NCBI RefSeq assembly: GCF_024449025.1
Contig: NZ_JAHLKM010000001.1
Coordinates: 124,001 to 188,000 of the forward strand
From: Natronomonas aquatica
Lineage (GTDB): Archaea; Halobacteriota; Halobacteria; Halobacteriales; Haloarculaceae
Direction: 5' to 3'
Length of the DNA: 64,000 nucleotides
Positions 8,920-17,204 of this stretch are shown in pieces. The translations under genes were made by a program, and so were the position numbers. Under the pieces are notes generated by a model. That model had not been told where the DNA came from. It worked only from the letters and a program-made list of their open reading frames with translations, and searched no databases. How positions within the stretch are numbered: position 1 is the first letter of the stretch; each line of letters begins with the position of its first letter.

Positions 8920-9801
8920 ATGGTAAATGCTGGAATAGTACTCGACCAGATCCTCACCGGACTCAGCATCGGAAGCTGGCTGTTTCTGGTGTCGATCGGG
9001 TTGAGCCTGGTGTTCGGCGTGCTCGGCGTGTTGAACTTCGCCCACGGCGTCCTGTTCGCGATGGGCGCGTACGTGACCGTGTCAGCTGTTTCGAGCTCCA
9101 TCGGGAACTTCTGGATCGGCGTCGTCGCAGCCGGGGTAGTCGTCGGGGTCCTCGGTATCATCATCGAGATGGGGTTCATCAGGCGGCTGTACGGACGCGC
9201 CGAGGAGGAACTCGAACAGCTGCTTTTGACCTTCGCGTTCGTCCTCATCCTCGAGGACGGTATCAGAATGGTGTTCGGCTCCGGGACCCGGCAAATAGAC
9301 CCGCCGTCCGCCTTCGGCTTCGACATCGTGGTGGCCGGGTACTCGATGTCCTCCTACCGGGTGTTCGTCATCCTCGTCTCCTTTGCGGTGATGGGGGGGA
9401 TCCTGCTCACGCTCAAGACGACGAACTTCGGTCGGCTCGTCCGGGCGACCTCAAGCGACCGCGATATGGCATCGCTGCTCGGTGTCAACGTCCCCCGGCT
9501 CTATACGATGGTGTTCTTCATCGGGGCCGCCCTGGCCGGTATCGGCGGGGCCTTCGCCGCGCCGCTGCAGTCGGTGACGCCCGCCCTCGGTGAAACCGTC
9601 ATCATCGAAGCGTTCATCATCGTCGTCATCGGCGGCCTCGGCTCGTTCGTCGGCACCTTCTTCGGTGCCTACCTCGTCGGGATCATGATCGCGGTCGGGA
9701 GCATCTTCGCGGCCGGCGCGGGACAGCTGTTCCCCTTTATCGCGCTCATCCTCGTGTTGCTTCTCAAGCCGGAGGGGCTCACGGGAGGTGCCAACACGTG
9801 A
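8920..9801 (+). CDS. livH: Branched-chain amino acid-type ABC transporter permease LivH
   Basis: A 293-residue LivH-type permease with about eight transmembrane helices. It has the family stretch GVLNFAHGVLFAMGAYV near residues 36-52 and the ATPase-contacting loop RATSSDRDMASLLGVN near 180. The C-terminal end LKPEGL is typical of LivH/LivM permeases. The stop overlaps the livG GTG start by 4 bp (GTGA), indicating translational coupling. The start at 8920 lies 27 bp downstream of a TATA element. Confidence 0.94.
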   Translation: MVNAGIVLDQILTGLSIGSWLFLVSIGLSLVFGVLGVLNFAHGVLFAMGAYVTVSAVSSSIGNFWIGVVAAGVVVGVLGIIIEMGFIRRLYGRAEEELEQLLLTFAFVLILEDGIRMVFGSGTRQIDPPSAFGFDIVVAGYSMSSYRVFVILVSFAVMGGILLTLKTTNFGRLVRATSSDRDMASLLGVNVPRLYTMVFFIGAALAGIGGAFAAPLQSVTPALGETVIIEAFIIVVIGGLGSFVGTFFGAYLVGIMIAVGSIFAAGAGQLFPFIALILVLLLKPEGLTGGANT

Positions 9802-10568
9802 CGACGGTACTGGAAACCGAAGGGCTCGAACGCCGCTTCGGGAAGCTTCTGGCGGTCGACGACGTGACCGTCTCGATCGACAGCGACGACGTCACGAGTA
9901 TCATCGGCCCGAACGGGGCCGGCAAGACGACGTTCTACAACCTCCTTTCGGGACGGCTCAAGCCGACCGGCGGGACGGTGCACCTCCGGGCCCACGACGG
10001 GACGGACCTCGTCGAGATCACGGGTATGGAGCCGTTCGAGATCAACCGGAAGGGGCTGTCGCGGGCGTTCCAGATCAACAACATCTTCGAGGGATTGAGC
10101 GTTTCTGACAACGTCCGTATCGCCCGCATCAGCCGTAACGACCGAACACTCGACGTCCGCTCGGTCGCACGGGACGACGAGGAGTTGACCGCGGAGGCCC
10201 GGGAAGTCATCGAGATGGTCGGCCTCGAGGAGGTCGCGGAGACCAAATGTGCGAACCTCTCGCACGGCGACAAGCGAAAAGTGGAGATCGCGCTCTCTTT
10301 GGGGACCGACCCCTCGGTCGTGTTGCTCGACGAGCCGACCGCCGGGATGAACGCGACCGAGACCGAGAAGATGGTCGATCTCATTCGCGACCTCAACGAG
10401 CAGACCGACACGACGTTCGTGCTCACCGAACACGACATGGGGGTCGTGTTGGGTATCTCCGATCGTATCCTGGTTCTGGACGGCGGGGAACTCATCGCCG
10501 ACGGGACGCCGGAGGAAGTGATGCAAAACCAGCAGGTTCGTGAGGCCTACCTCGGGGGTGAAGCATGA
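9798..10568 (+). CDS. livG: ABC transporter ATPase LivG
   Basis: A 256-residue ATP-binding subunit. Walker A is GPNGAGKTT near residue 36, the signature is the weak form NLSHGDKRKVEIALSL, and Walker B is VVLLDEPTAGM with the switch His in LTEHDM. LSHGD in place of LSGGQ and TAGM after Walker B are usual for LivG. The GTG start overlaps the end of livH; the stop overlaps the livF ATG. It acts with LivF on the cytoplasmic side of LivH and LivM. Confidence 0.94.
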   Translation: MTTVLETEGLERRFGKLLAVDDVTVSIDSDDVTSIIGPNGAGKTTFYNLLSGRLKPTGGTVHLRAHDGTDLVEITGMEPFEINRKGLSRAFQINNIFEGLSVSDNVRIARISRNDRTLDVRSVARDDEELTAEAREVIEMVGLEEVAETKCANLSHGDKRKVEIALSLGTDPSVVLLDEPTAGMNATETEKMVDLIRDLNEQTDTTFVLTEHDMGVVLGISDRILVLDGGELIADGTPEEVMQNQQVREAYLGGEA

Positions 10569-11278
10569 GCGCGCTCGAACTCGAGGACGTCAACGCCTAC
10601 TACGGGAACAGCCACATCCTGTACGATCTCGATTTGCACGTCGATCAAAACGAGGTCGTCGCGCTCCTGGGGCGGAACGGCGCCGGCAAGACGACGACGC
10701 TTCGGTCGATCACCGGGACGATCCCCCGCCGGGAGGGACGGATCGACTTCCGGGACGAGAGCATCGTCGACGACTCGGTAGACGCGATCAGCAACAAGGG
10801 GATCAAGCTCGTCCCCGAGGAACGGCGCATCTTCCCGACGCTCACCGTCCAGGAGAACCTCATGCTTTCGCGTGACTCGTGTAAGGGCGAGAGCCGTCCG
10901 ATCGAGGAGATGTACGATATCTTCCCGATTCTGGACGACCTCCGGGGGAACAACGGCCAGAACCTCAGCGGCGGGGAACAGCAGATGCTCTCGGTCGCGA
11001 GGGCGCTGGTCCAGAGCCCCGATCTACTGTTGCTCGACGAACCGACCGAGGGGCTGGCCCCGGTCATCGTCGAGGACCTAGAGGAGATCCTCAAGGACAT
11101 CGTCAGCGAGGACGTGACGGTCCTCATCACCGAACAGAACGTCGAGTTCGCGCTCGAACTCTCCGAGCGCGCCTATATCATCGAGAGCGGCGAGAACGCC
11201 TGGGACGGGACCATCGAGGAGCTTCGCGACCGCGAGGACCTCCTCGAGAAGTACCTCTCTGTCGGCGTCGAGGAGTAG
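10565..11278 (+). CDS. livF: ABC transporter ATPase LivF
   Basis: A 237-residue ATP-binding subunit, shorter than LivG as usual. It shows Walker A GRNGAGKTT near residue 37, the signature NLSGGEQQMLSVARAL, Walker B LLLLDEPTEGLAP and the switch TEQNVEFAL, where Gln-Asn replaces the switch His region as in other LivF proteins. Its ATG overlaps the livG stop (ATGA). It is the last gene of the rightward unit and is followed at 38 bp by a convergent MBL gene. Confidence 0.94.
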   Translation: MSALELEDVNAYYGNSHILYDLDLHVDQNEVVALLGRNGAGKTTTLRSITGTIPRREGRIDFRDESIVDDSVDAISNKGIKLVPEERRIFPTLTVQENLMLSRDSCKGESRPIEEMYDIFPILDDLRGNNGQNLSGGEQQMLSVARALVQSPDLLLLDEPTEGLAPVIVEDLEEILKDIVSEDVTVLITEQNVEFALELSERAYIIESGENAWDGTIEELRDREDLLEKYLSVGVEE

Positions 11279-11315
11279 CGCCGACGCTTTCTCCCGACCG
11301 GTTCATCGCGATCGA

Positions 11316-12212
11316 TCAGACCTCGACTCCGTGGTATTTCAGGTAGCCGTCGGTGAGAAGCGTCGAGTAGAACGACTCGATCCGCCCGTCGTACGGCGGG
11401 GCGATATCGAGCAGTTCGTCGGCGACTGCCCGGCGTGTCGCCTCGATCGAGCCCGTCGCGTCGTACAGTTCCATGACGCGCTCGTCGAAGCGATACAGCG
11501 TCTCGCGGGCGGTCTCGAAGGCCGCCGCCGGCTCGCCCGACCAGACGCCGAAGTGCGGGAAGACGATCCGGTCGGGATCGAGTGCCTCGAGCCGGTCGAT
11601 CGCCACCGCCGAGTCCTCGACGTCGAAGTTCGGCAGCGTCGAGGGCGGGGTCCAGCGGTCGGCCTCGGCGAGATACCCCCCGAGGCATTCGGCGGCGAAA
11701 CACAGCCCGCGCTCGGGGTTCCAGACGGCGAAATGGTCGGGCGAGTGGCCGGGCGCATAGACGAGTTCGAGGGTGTTCGAGCCGATATCGACCGTTGTGC
11801 CCGCCTCGGGGACCGGAACGATGTTTCCCTCGGGGACGGGGCGCTGTTCGCCCATCGCCTCGAACTGTTCGCCCATCGCCTGCCGGCTGCTCTCGATCAG
11901 CTCCGAGGGGTCCGACAGGTGCGGTGCGGTCATCTCGTGGATGTAGACGTCGGCTCCGGGAGCGTACTCGAGGAGATCGCCCGCGCCGCCGGAGTGATCC
12001 GAGTGGACGTGCGAGAGAACGACGTTCGCGAGGTCCTCGGGCGGCACGCCGACCGCGTTCAGTCCCTCGAGGACAGCATCGACCGTCGCCGCCGCGCCGC
12101 TGTCGACGAGCGTCGGCTCGGCGTCGTCGAAGAGATACACCGAGGTGAACGAACTGTCGAACAGTCCGGTGTCGATCCCGTAGACGCCGTCGGTCACCTG
12201 AAACGTGTCCAT
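11316..12212 (-). CDS. Metallo-beta-lactamase fold hydrolase
   Basis: A 298-residue MBL-fold protein with the zinc motif LSHVHSDHSGGAGDL, a second metal site in APGHSPDHFA, and the late His in FPHFGVWSGEP. The C-terminal helical tail resembles haloarchaeal glyoxalase II-like/RNase Z-like hydrolases of unknown substrate. TTTACAAC on the minus strand (about 12235-12242) is spaced about 27 bp from the ATG at 12212 and is the likely TATA element. It diverges from thioredoxin. It is not closely similar to the MBL protein at 3000-3839. Confidence 0.86.
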   Translation of the reverse strand: MDTFQVTDGVYGIDTGLFDSSFTSVYLFDDAEPTLVDSGAAATVDAVLEGLNAVGVPPEDLANVVLSHVHSDHSGGAGDLLEYAPGADVYIHEMTAPHLSDPSELIESSRQAMGEQFEAMGEQRPVPEGNIVPVPEAGTTVDIGSNTLELVYAPGHSPDHFAVWNPERGLCFAAECLGGYLAEADRWTPPSTLPNFDVEDSAVAIDRLEALDPDRIVFPHFGVWSGEPAAAFETARETLYRFDERVMELYDATGSIEATRRAVADELLDIAPPYDGRIESFYSTLLTDGYLKYHGVEV

Positions 12213-12456
12213 GCGGGCGGTAGCCGGCGTCAGTTGTAAAGTCGTTCGGTGCGGGCTCCGGCCGGACCGTTACCGGCTACCGTACAGTTTTTATAATATT
12301 GTACAATATAAACATAATACATGGCCGGCGTTTGTCGAATAAATACTATATTGAACCTCTTTCGGACTCGAAAGCCACAGTCGCGAACGGTATCCACAGT
12401 TAATATTGTATTATTAACCCAAAACTATTAACCGACAGGGACCGTAGAAAGGGCCG
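12213..12456. promoter_or_regulatory. A/T-rich divergent region upstream of thioredoxin
   Basis: A 244-bp region that is strikingly A/T-rich against its surroundings. It holds a perfect 14-bp palindrome ATATTGTACAATAT at 12296-12309, and the motif TAATATTGT at 12294-12302 and again at 12401-12409. AAAACTATTAACC (12420-12432) is the probable TATA for thioredoxin, whose ATG is at 12457. A 36-codon ORF begins at 12321 but has no support as a gene. Confidence 0.5.
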
Positions 12457-12801
12457 ATGAGTTCAGAGATCGAGCCGATCCCGTCCGAACCGATACAGCT
12501 GACCGACGAAAGCGACCTCGAGAGCGCGGTTTCGACACACGAGGTCGTCCTCGTCGATTTCTACGCCGACTGGTGTGGCCCCTGTCGGATGATGGAGCCG
12601 ACGATCGAGGCGTTGGCGGCCGAAACCGACGCCGCCGTCCTCAAAGTCGATGTCGATCGGTTTCAGGGGCTCGCCGGCCAGTACGGGGTTCAGGGCATCC
12701 CGGCGCTTTTGCTCTTTGCGGACGGTGACCTCGTCGAGCGCTTCGTGGGTGTCCAGCAGGCGGACGATCTTAAACAAGCGATCGTCCAGCAGACGGGATA
12801 G
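12457..12801 (+). CDS. Thioredoxin
   Basis: A 114-residue thioredoxin with the redox centre WCGPC (Cys40 and Cys43), VDFYADWCGPCRMMEP leading into helix 2, and the cis-Pro segment QGIPALLLF. It reduces protein disulphides in the cytoplasm; there is no signal peptide. It is followed directly (TAG then ATG) by a small conserved gene and faces a cysteine-containing TrmB-type regulator 313 bp downstream. That neighbourhood suggests redox-stress control. Confidence 0.95.
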   Translation: MSSEIEPIPSEPIQLTDESDLESAVSTHEVVLVDFYADWCGPCRMMEPTIEALAAETDAAVLKVDVDRFQGLAGQYGVQGIPALLLFADGDLVERFVGVQQADDLKQAIVQQTG

Positions 12802-13077
12802 ATGCCCGAGACGACCCGCGTGTGGCTCGTCGAGCGGACCTACTCCGACGACGAACAGAACCTCATTATCCTCACGTACGCGACGCCCGACGGTCACCGG
12901 GATTTCCGGAAGGAGCGTGCGCTGACGAGCTTTACCGGCGCTTCGAGACGAACCCCGGTCAGCCTCGAGGTCGAGGAGACGAACCTCGGCGTCGTGGCGG
13001 ATCCGGAAACGAGATCGCGGTACGCCGACGAGGTATCCCGGATGGCGGCGAAACACGACCCCGACGCCGCGTTGTAG
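12802..13077 (+). CDS. Small conserved haloarchaeal protein co-transcribed with thioredoxin
   Basis: A 91-residue soluble protein starting at the base after the thioredoxin stop. It begins TTRVWLVERTYSDDEQNLI and ends in a helical segment RYADEVSRMAAKHDPDAAL. It is acidic, with no cysteines, membrane segments or known catalytic motif. The zero spacing to thioredoxin indicates one transcript. The function is not recognised; it may be a partner or modulator of the redox protein, but that is only inference. Confidence 0.75.
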   Translation: MPETTRVWLVERTYSDDEQNLIILTYATPDGHRDFRKERALTSFTGASRRTPVSLEVEETNLGVVADPETRSRYADEVSRMAAKHDPDAAL

Positions 13078-13113
13078 CGGAGGGCTCCAGACGGGCCGAC
13101 GGGACGGGCGCAG

Positions 13114-13515
13114 TCAGTTCTCGACGGCGGCACGGTCCCCCGCCTGATCGTACTTTTCGCGGAACTCGCTGATGAGCTGTCCCATCTTCGCGTACCAGTC
13201 GTTGAGCATCCGCTGCATGTCGTCGGCGACCTCGTCGGCGTCGGTGGGGCGGAAGACGTGGTAGTAGCCGCCCTGCTCGTAGTTGACCTGCTCTTTTTGA
13301 ACGAATCCGCTCTGTACGAGCCGCTGTATCGACCGGTAGGCCGTCGAGCGTTCGCGGTCGACCGCCTCGGCGACCTCGTCGACGGTCAGCGGTTCGGACC
13401 GTTCGGTCAATACCTGGAAGATCTCCATGTCGAGTTCCTTCAGTCCATGAACACACTCGAGCAAGCTCTCACACTGCATATCCTGCTTGAGGTATTCGCT
13501 CATTGCGTCGGCCAT
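13114..13515 (-). CDS. TrmB-family winged-helix regulator with N-terminal cysteines (OxsR-like)
   Basis: A 133-residue DNA-binding protein. The N-terminal segment QDMQCESLLECVHGLKELD has Cys15 and Cys21. It is followed by a winged helix-turn-helix (LTVDEVAEAVDRERSTAYRS) and a wing QGGYYHVFRP, then a helical tail for dimerisation. The small TrmB-type architecture with a near-N-terminal Cys recalls OxsR, the thiol-based oxidative-stress regulator of Haloferax volcanii; orthology is inferred, not proven. The ATG at 13515 is chosen; a longer start at 13560 would add 15 Thr-rich residues. Being next to thioredoxin fits a redox role. Confidence 0.83.
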   Translation of the reverse strand: MADAMSEYLKQDMQCESLLECVHGLKELDMEIFQVLTERSEPLTVDEVAEAVDRERSTAYRSIQRLVQSGFVQKEQVNYEQGGYYHVFRPTDADEVADDMQRMLNDWYAKMGQLISEFREKYDQAGDRAAVEN

Positions 13516-13588
13516 GATACCTGTGGTAGTGGTCGTTTCCTCATAAGTGTTTGCACACATAGCACAATATTAAACCGCGGGCGGAACG
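13516..13588. promoter_or_regulatory. Divergent promoter region, TrmB-type regulator / OYE-like gene
   Basis: A short divergent region with ACAATATTA at 13564-13572, the reverse complement of the TAATATTGT motif found twice upstream of thioredoxin. It also holds an imperfect inverted repeat GTGTTTGCACAC at about 13546-13557. The A/T block can serve as TATA for the rightward gene. The shared motif makes this a candidate operator for the adjacent regulator. Confidence 0.4.
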
Positions 13589-14971
13589 ATGAAGCCGAAC
13601 GCGTCCGTAATCCTGTCTATGCTCGGACCGCAGCTGGAATCGTCCGTCACCGTCGGCGGCCGACCGATCCGGAACCGGCTGTACCGCGCGCCGCTTTTGG
13701 AGTGTGCGGGTAACGGGCCGGAGGCGGTCGAGACGCTGATCGACGAGCTCGAACCCGCCGCGGCATCGGGAGCCGGACTGATCCATCAGGGCGCGACGAT
13801 CGTCCGCGAGGCCGGCGGCTGTGCCGCCCCGGGGATGACCCGCGTCGCCGATTCCGGCTTCGTCGAACGGCTCGAGGAGCTGACCGAGGCGGTCCACGCC
13901 CACGGGAGTGCGATCGCGATCCAGCTGGAGTACGGCGGACTCCGGAGTATGGAGGTCTGGCACGCCGGCTACCGGCGATCGAACCCCGGCCTCGAACAGC
14001 TCGTCGTCTCGAGACCGCCGTGGATACTCCGGTCGCTGGATCGGGTCGGCTTTCTGGACCTGAATCCGAGGGTGATGGACACCGACGAGGTAGAGGCGCT
14101 GGCGGCGGATTTCGGTCGCGCCGCCGCCCGGGCGGTCGAGGCCGGCTACGATATGATCCATCTGGCGGGCGCGAACATGGGGATCATCCAGCAGTTTCTC
14201 TCGCCGTTCTACAACCGCCGCGAGGACGAGTTCGGGATCGACCCCGAGGTCGGGTCCGGCGTCCGGTTTCTCGAACGCGTCCACGAGGAGATCCGCGATC
14301 GGGCCGGCGACGTGCCGCTGATCACGAAAGTTCCTTCGGAGGCGGCCGCCCCGGCCCCGCTCCAGCCCCGGCTCTCGGATGCGGACGCCATCCGGACGGC
14401 CGCCCGTCTGGACTCGATCGGCTACGACGGGGTCGTCCCGGTCCGCTGTTCGGTCTTCTGGGATATGAGCATCGTCCGGGGGGCGTTCCCGGCCCGAGCC
14501 TGGCGCGACCCGACACTCAAGGAGGGCTATCGCGAGGCGTTCGGGAGTCGAACGCGAGCGACGGCGGTCGCGGCCGGCAACTGGCTCCAGTCGCGCCGGT
14601 ACGACCGGGAACCGGGGTGGAACGCGGATCTCGCCCGGCGGGTCCGGTCGCGGGTCGATATCCCGGTCTTCCTCGAGGGGGGTCTCCGAGAGCGAGCGGA
14701 ACTCGACAGCTACCTCGGCGACGCGGCCGACCTCGTCGGGATGGGACGGCCCTTCTACGCCGAGCCCCGGCTCCCGGCCAGACTGCTGGACGGGCCGGCC
14801 GATACCCGGGCCGTCTGTGAGGACTGCAACAACTGTGCGGTCGCACAGGCGGCGGGCGCGAGTGGGAACTGCCGGACGCCGTCGGTACTCGAGGAGGCGG
14901 GAGCGCTCCGAAAGCGGGGCGCATACGACCGGACCGGTAACGAAAGGGACGACGGCGATCCCACTGAATGA
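13589..14971 (+). CDS. Old yellow enzyme-type flavin oxidoreductase, divergent
   Basis: A 460-residue FMN-binding TIM-barrel of the OYE/2,4-dienoyl-CoA reductase group. QFLSPFYNRREDEFG near residue 203 and the phosphate-binding VGMGRPFYAEPRL near the C-terminus are family hallmarks. After the barrel come Cys410, Cys413, Cys416 and Cys428, spaced like the [4Fe-4S] site of dienoyl-CoA reductases. The C-terminal flavodoxin/NAD(P)H domains of that enzyme are absent. The usual H-x-A-H-x-Y active-site motif reads A193-G-A-N196-M-G198, so substrate chemistry may differ. ATG 13589 is used; 13619 is also possible. It overlaps a long in-frame extension of the next gene by 4 bp. Confidence 0.82.
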   Translation: MKPNASVILSMLGPQLESSVTVGGRPIRNRLYRAPLLECAGNGPEAVETLIDELEPAAASGAGLIHQGATIVREAGGCAAPGMTRVADSGFVERLEELTEAVHAHGSAIAIQLEYGGLRSMEVWHAGYRRSNPGLEQLVVSRPPWILRSLDRVGFLDLNPRVMDTDEVEALAADFGRAAARAVEAGYDMIHLAGANMGIIQQFLSPFYNRREDEFGIDPEVGSGVRFLERVHEEIRDRAGDVPLITKVPSEAAAPAPLQPRLSDADAIRTAARLDSIGYDGVVPVRCSVFWDMSIVRGAFPARAWRDPTLKEGYREAFGSRTRATAVAAGNWLQSRRYDREPGWNADLARRVRSRVDIPVFLEGGLRERAELDSYLGDAADLVGMGRPFYAEPRLPARLLDGPADTRAVCEDCNNCAVAQAAGASGNCRTPSVLEEAGALRKRGAYDRTGNERDDGDPTE

Positions 14972-15030
14972 GAATCCGCCAGCCGTTCACGTACAGCCGA
15001 TCCATAGAAAACATACGACCGGATTACACC

Positions 15031-15540
15031 ATGACAGACACCAGAGGCCGCGTACGGTCCCACGTCGAGACCAACCCGGGGGTGCATTTCAACGCCGTGA
15101 GCCGGAACCTCGACATCGCGACCGGACAGACCCAGTATCACCTCCGGCGGCTCCTCCGGGCGGAAACCCTCCACAGCGAGGAGATCTGCGGCCGGACCCA
15201 CTACTTCCCGGACGGGTACTCCGAACGGGAGCGGGCCGCGATCGCGCTGTTGCGCCGCGAAACGACACGGGAGCTCGTCATGCTGTTGCTCGACGGCGGG
15301 GAGACGACGCCATCGACCCTCGCCGAGGAGCTGGACGTCGCCCGCAGCACCGTCGAGTGGCACCTCTCGAACCTCCTCGAGTACGACCTCGTCGAGAAGG
15401 AATACGAGGGGCGAACCGTCTCGGTTCGACCGACGCGACCGGAACTGCTCAGGGAGACGCTCGTCGAGATCGATCCGACTCTACCGGACCGGCTCGTCGA
15501 TCGGTTCTCGCGGCTCGTCGACTCGCTTCTCGAACAGTAG
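15031..15540 (+). CDS. Two-winged-helix transcriptional regulator (ArsR/IclR-like)
   Basis: A 169-residue regulator with two winged-helix domains in tandem. The first (about residues 5-60) contains HFNAVSRNLDIATGQTQYHL; the second (about 75-135) contains TPSTLAEELDVARSTVEWHL. This double arrangement is common in haloarchaeal one-component regulators. The ATG at 15031 follows an A/T element ATAGAAAACATA (about 15004-15015) at leaderless spacing. A longer frame from 14968 overlaps the OYE stop but adds 21 atypical residues. Its position before nosL suggests control of the nos accessory genes. Confidence 0.85.
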   Translation: MTDTRGRVRSHVETNPGVHFNAVSRNLDIATGQTQYHLRRLLRAETLHSEEICGRTHYFPDGYSERERAAIALLRRETTRELVMLLLDGGETTPSTLAEELDVARSTVEWHLSNLLEYDLVEKEYEGRTVSVRPTRPELLRETLVEIDPTLPDRLVDRFSRLVDSLLEQ

Positions 15541-15618
15541 CGGCGGATCGACCGTTCCGGGTCCTCTTTTCATACACATACCAGACAACATATACTTTTG
15601 CCGTCCGTTATTCCACGT

Positions 15619-16218
15619 ATGGACAGCAAGCTTCTCGACACGGCCGATCGGACTCGACGGACGATCCTGACGACGGTCGCGGTCGGCGGGATCGGGATGC
15701 TCGCCGGCTGTCTGGGCGGCGATGGGGAGGGCCCCGACCCCGTCTCTCTCGATCAGGGACAGTCGTGTGATTACTGCAACATGCGGATCGAGATGCACCC
15801 CGGGCCGGTCGGGGAGGCCTTCTACGGTGGCGACGCCCCGCCGTCGCTCCCCGAGGACCGCGAGAACGGTATCGCCCGGTTCTGTAGCTCGAGCTGTACG
15901 TACAACTACCTCCTCGAAAACGAAGAGCAGGGTCACGAACCACAGATCGCCTACGGAACCGACTACTCGAGCGTCGATTACGAACTCACCGACGACAGCG
16001 GGACCACCGTCATCAGCGCCCACCTGAGCGCCGAGGCGTTCGCGGAGCTCCAGGATCTCAACTTCGTCACCAACAGCGACGTCGAAGGCGCAATGGGGAG
16101 TTCGCTCATCGGGTTCACCGACGCCGACGACGCCGCCGCCTTCGCCGACGAGCACGGCGGCGAGATCCTCACACACGACGACATCACCCGTGAAGTGTTG
16201 TCCGGGCTCAGTGCGTAG
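15619..16218 (+). CDS. nosL: NosL-family copper-binding lipoprotein
   Basis: A 199-residue exported lipoprotein. It has a Tat-like TRRTILTTV N-terminus and lipobox LAGC (Cys31), then the NosL copper motif CDYCNM at residues 50-55, an FCSSSC segment and the C-terminal GFTDADDAAAFADEHGGEI. NosL delivers copper for assembly of the Cu sites of nitrous-oxide reductase. The ATG at 15619 lies about 25 bp after the TATA-like ACATATACT. It is convergent with nosY-nosF-nosD, and no nosZ is in the window, so the copper client is not shown. Confidence 0.92.
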   Translation: MDSKLLDTADRTRRTILTTVAVGGIGMLAGCLGGDGEGPDPVSLDQGQSCDYCNMRIEMHPGPVGEAFYGGDAPPSLPEDRENGIARFCSSSCTYNYLLENEEQGHEPQIAYGTDYSSVDYELTDDSGTTVISAHLSAEAFAELQDLNFVTNSDVEGAMGSSLIGFTDADDAAAFADEHGGEILTHDDITREVLSGLSA

Positions 16219-16334
16219 CCCGACCGACGAAAACGGGACTATACTTCGTTACCGGCGGATCGCGACGGCCGCGACGGCAAGCGAGCCCGCCCACCAGACG
16301 CAGAGTCCGAGGACGCTCGCGGGCGGAGAGGCCG

Positions 16335-17204
16335 TCAGCGGGGTACCGTATCTTTTAGCCGTTCGAATCCGATCCGGAATCTGCTCCGAATCTTCGACAC
16401 AGTCCGGCGCCCGAGGCCGGCGATGACGGCCAGGCTCACCGCCGTCCAGCCGGCGAGCCCGGCGACGGCGACCGGGACGTCGATCGTGCCGCCCTGATCC
16501 GTCGCGACGCCGACGACCGACTCGAGGACCAGCCCGCGGTAGGCGGCGTTGGGACTGACGGCCAGCGCCGTCCCGAGCAGGTCGTCCTCGATGACGCCGG
16601 CGGTGAGCCCGATCAACGCCAGCAGATCCCCGCCAGCGACGACGACCACGAGGACGGCCAGGGCGGCCGCAAGCGTCGCCCGTCCCGTCCGGACGAGGAC
16701 CGACGCCGCCATCGTCATCGCGAGCACGGCGGCGCCGAAACAGATCGTCAGCGCGATGAACCGGACGAAAAGCACCGGCGAGTCGACGCCCTGGTGGGTG
16801 GCAAAGACCGACGAGGAGGGGCCGCCGATCCTCGAGACGGCGAGGCCGACGACCGCAAGCGGTGTGCCGACGATCGCGGCGAGACCGACGAACCGACCGG
16901 CGAAGACGCCGACGGCCAGCGATCGATCGGAGACCGGATAGGTCCGCAGCACCGACCGGTCGTCGTTGTCGCCGCTGAAGGCGCGGTAGCCGAGCGCGAC
17001 GGCGACGAGGGGGACGAGCAACTCCAGCGGCAACAGGAGATCGACGGCCGTCGGGACGTAGCCACCTCGGATCCCGCCGCCACCCCGGAGGACACCGAGG
17101 AAAACGACGAGGAGTCCGAACGACAAAAGGAGGTAGCCGCGCGTCCGGACGACCGTCGATATCTCCCGCCAGGCGATCGGACCGACGCCCCGGAGACGGC
17201 TCAT
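16335..17204 (-). CDS. nosY: ABC-2 type permease, NosY-like
   Basis: A 289-residue membrane protein with about six hydrophobic helices. The cytoplasmic amphipathic start PIAWREISTVVRTRGYLLL and the SGDNDDRSVLRTYPVSDRS loop after helix 2 are typical of ABC-2 permeases of the NosY type. Its start overlaps the nosF stop by 4 bp (ATGA). With NosF and NosD it forms the NosDFY complex used in maturation of nitrous-oxide reductase copper sites. It is the last gene of the leftward unit. Confidence 0.88.
   Translation of the reverse strand: MSRLRGVGPIAWREISTVVRTRGYLLLSFGLLVVFLGVLRGGGGIRGGYVPTAVDLLLPLELLVPLVAVALGYRAFSGDNDDRSVLRTYPVSDRSLAVGVFAGRFVGLAAIVGTPLAVVGLAVSRIGGPSSSVFATHQGVDSPVLFVRFIALTICFGAAVLAMTMAASVLVRTGRATLAAALAVLVVVVAGGDLLALIGLTAGVIEDDLLGTALAVSPNAAYRGLVLESVVGVATDQGGTIDVPVAVAGLAGWTAVSLAVIAGLGRRTVSKIRSRFRIGFERLKDTVPR

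Noticed and set aside
12321-12431. A 36-codon ORF in the thioredoxin promoter region
   Set aside because: It has no suitable promoter spacing of its own, A/T-driven codons and no recognisable peptide feature.
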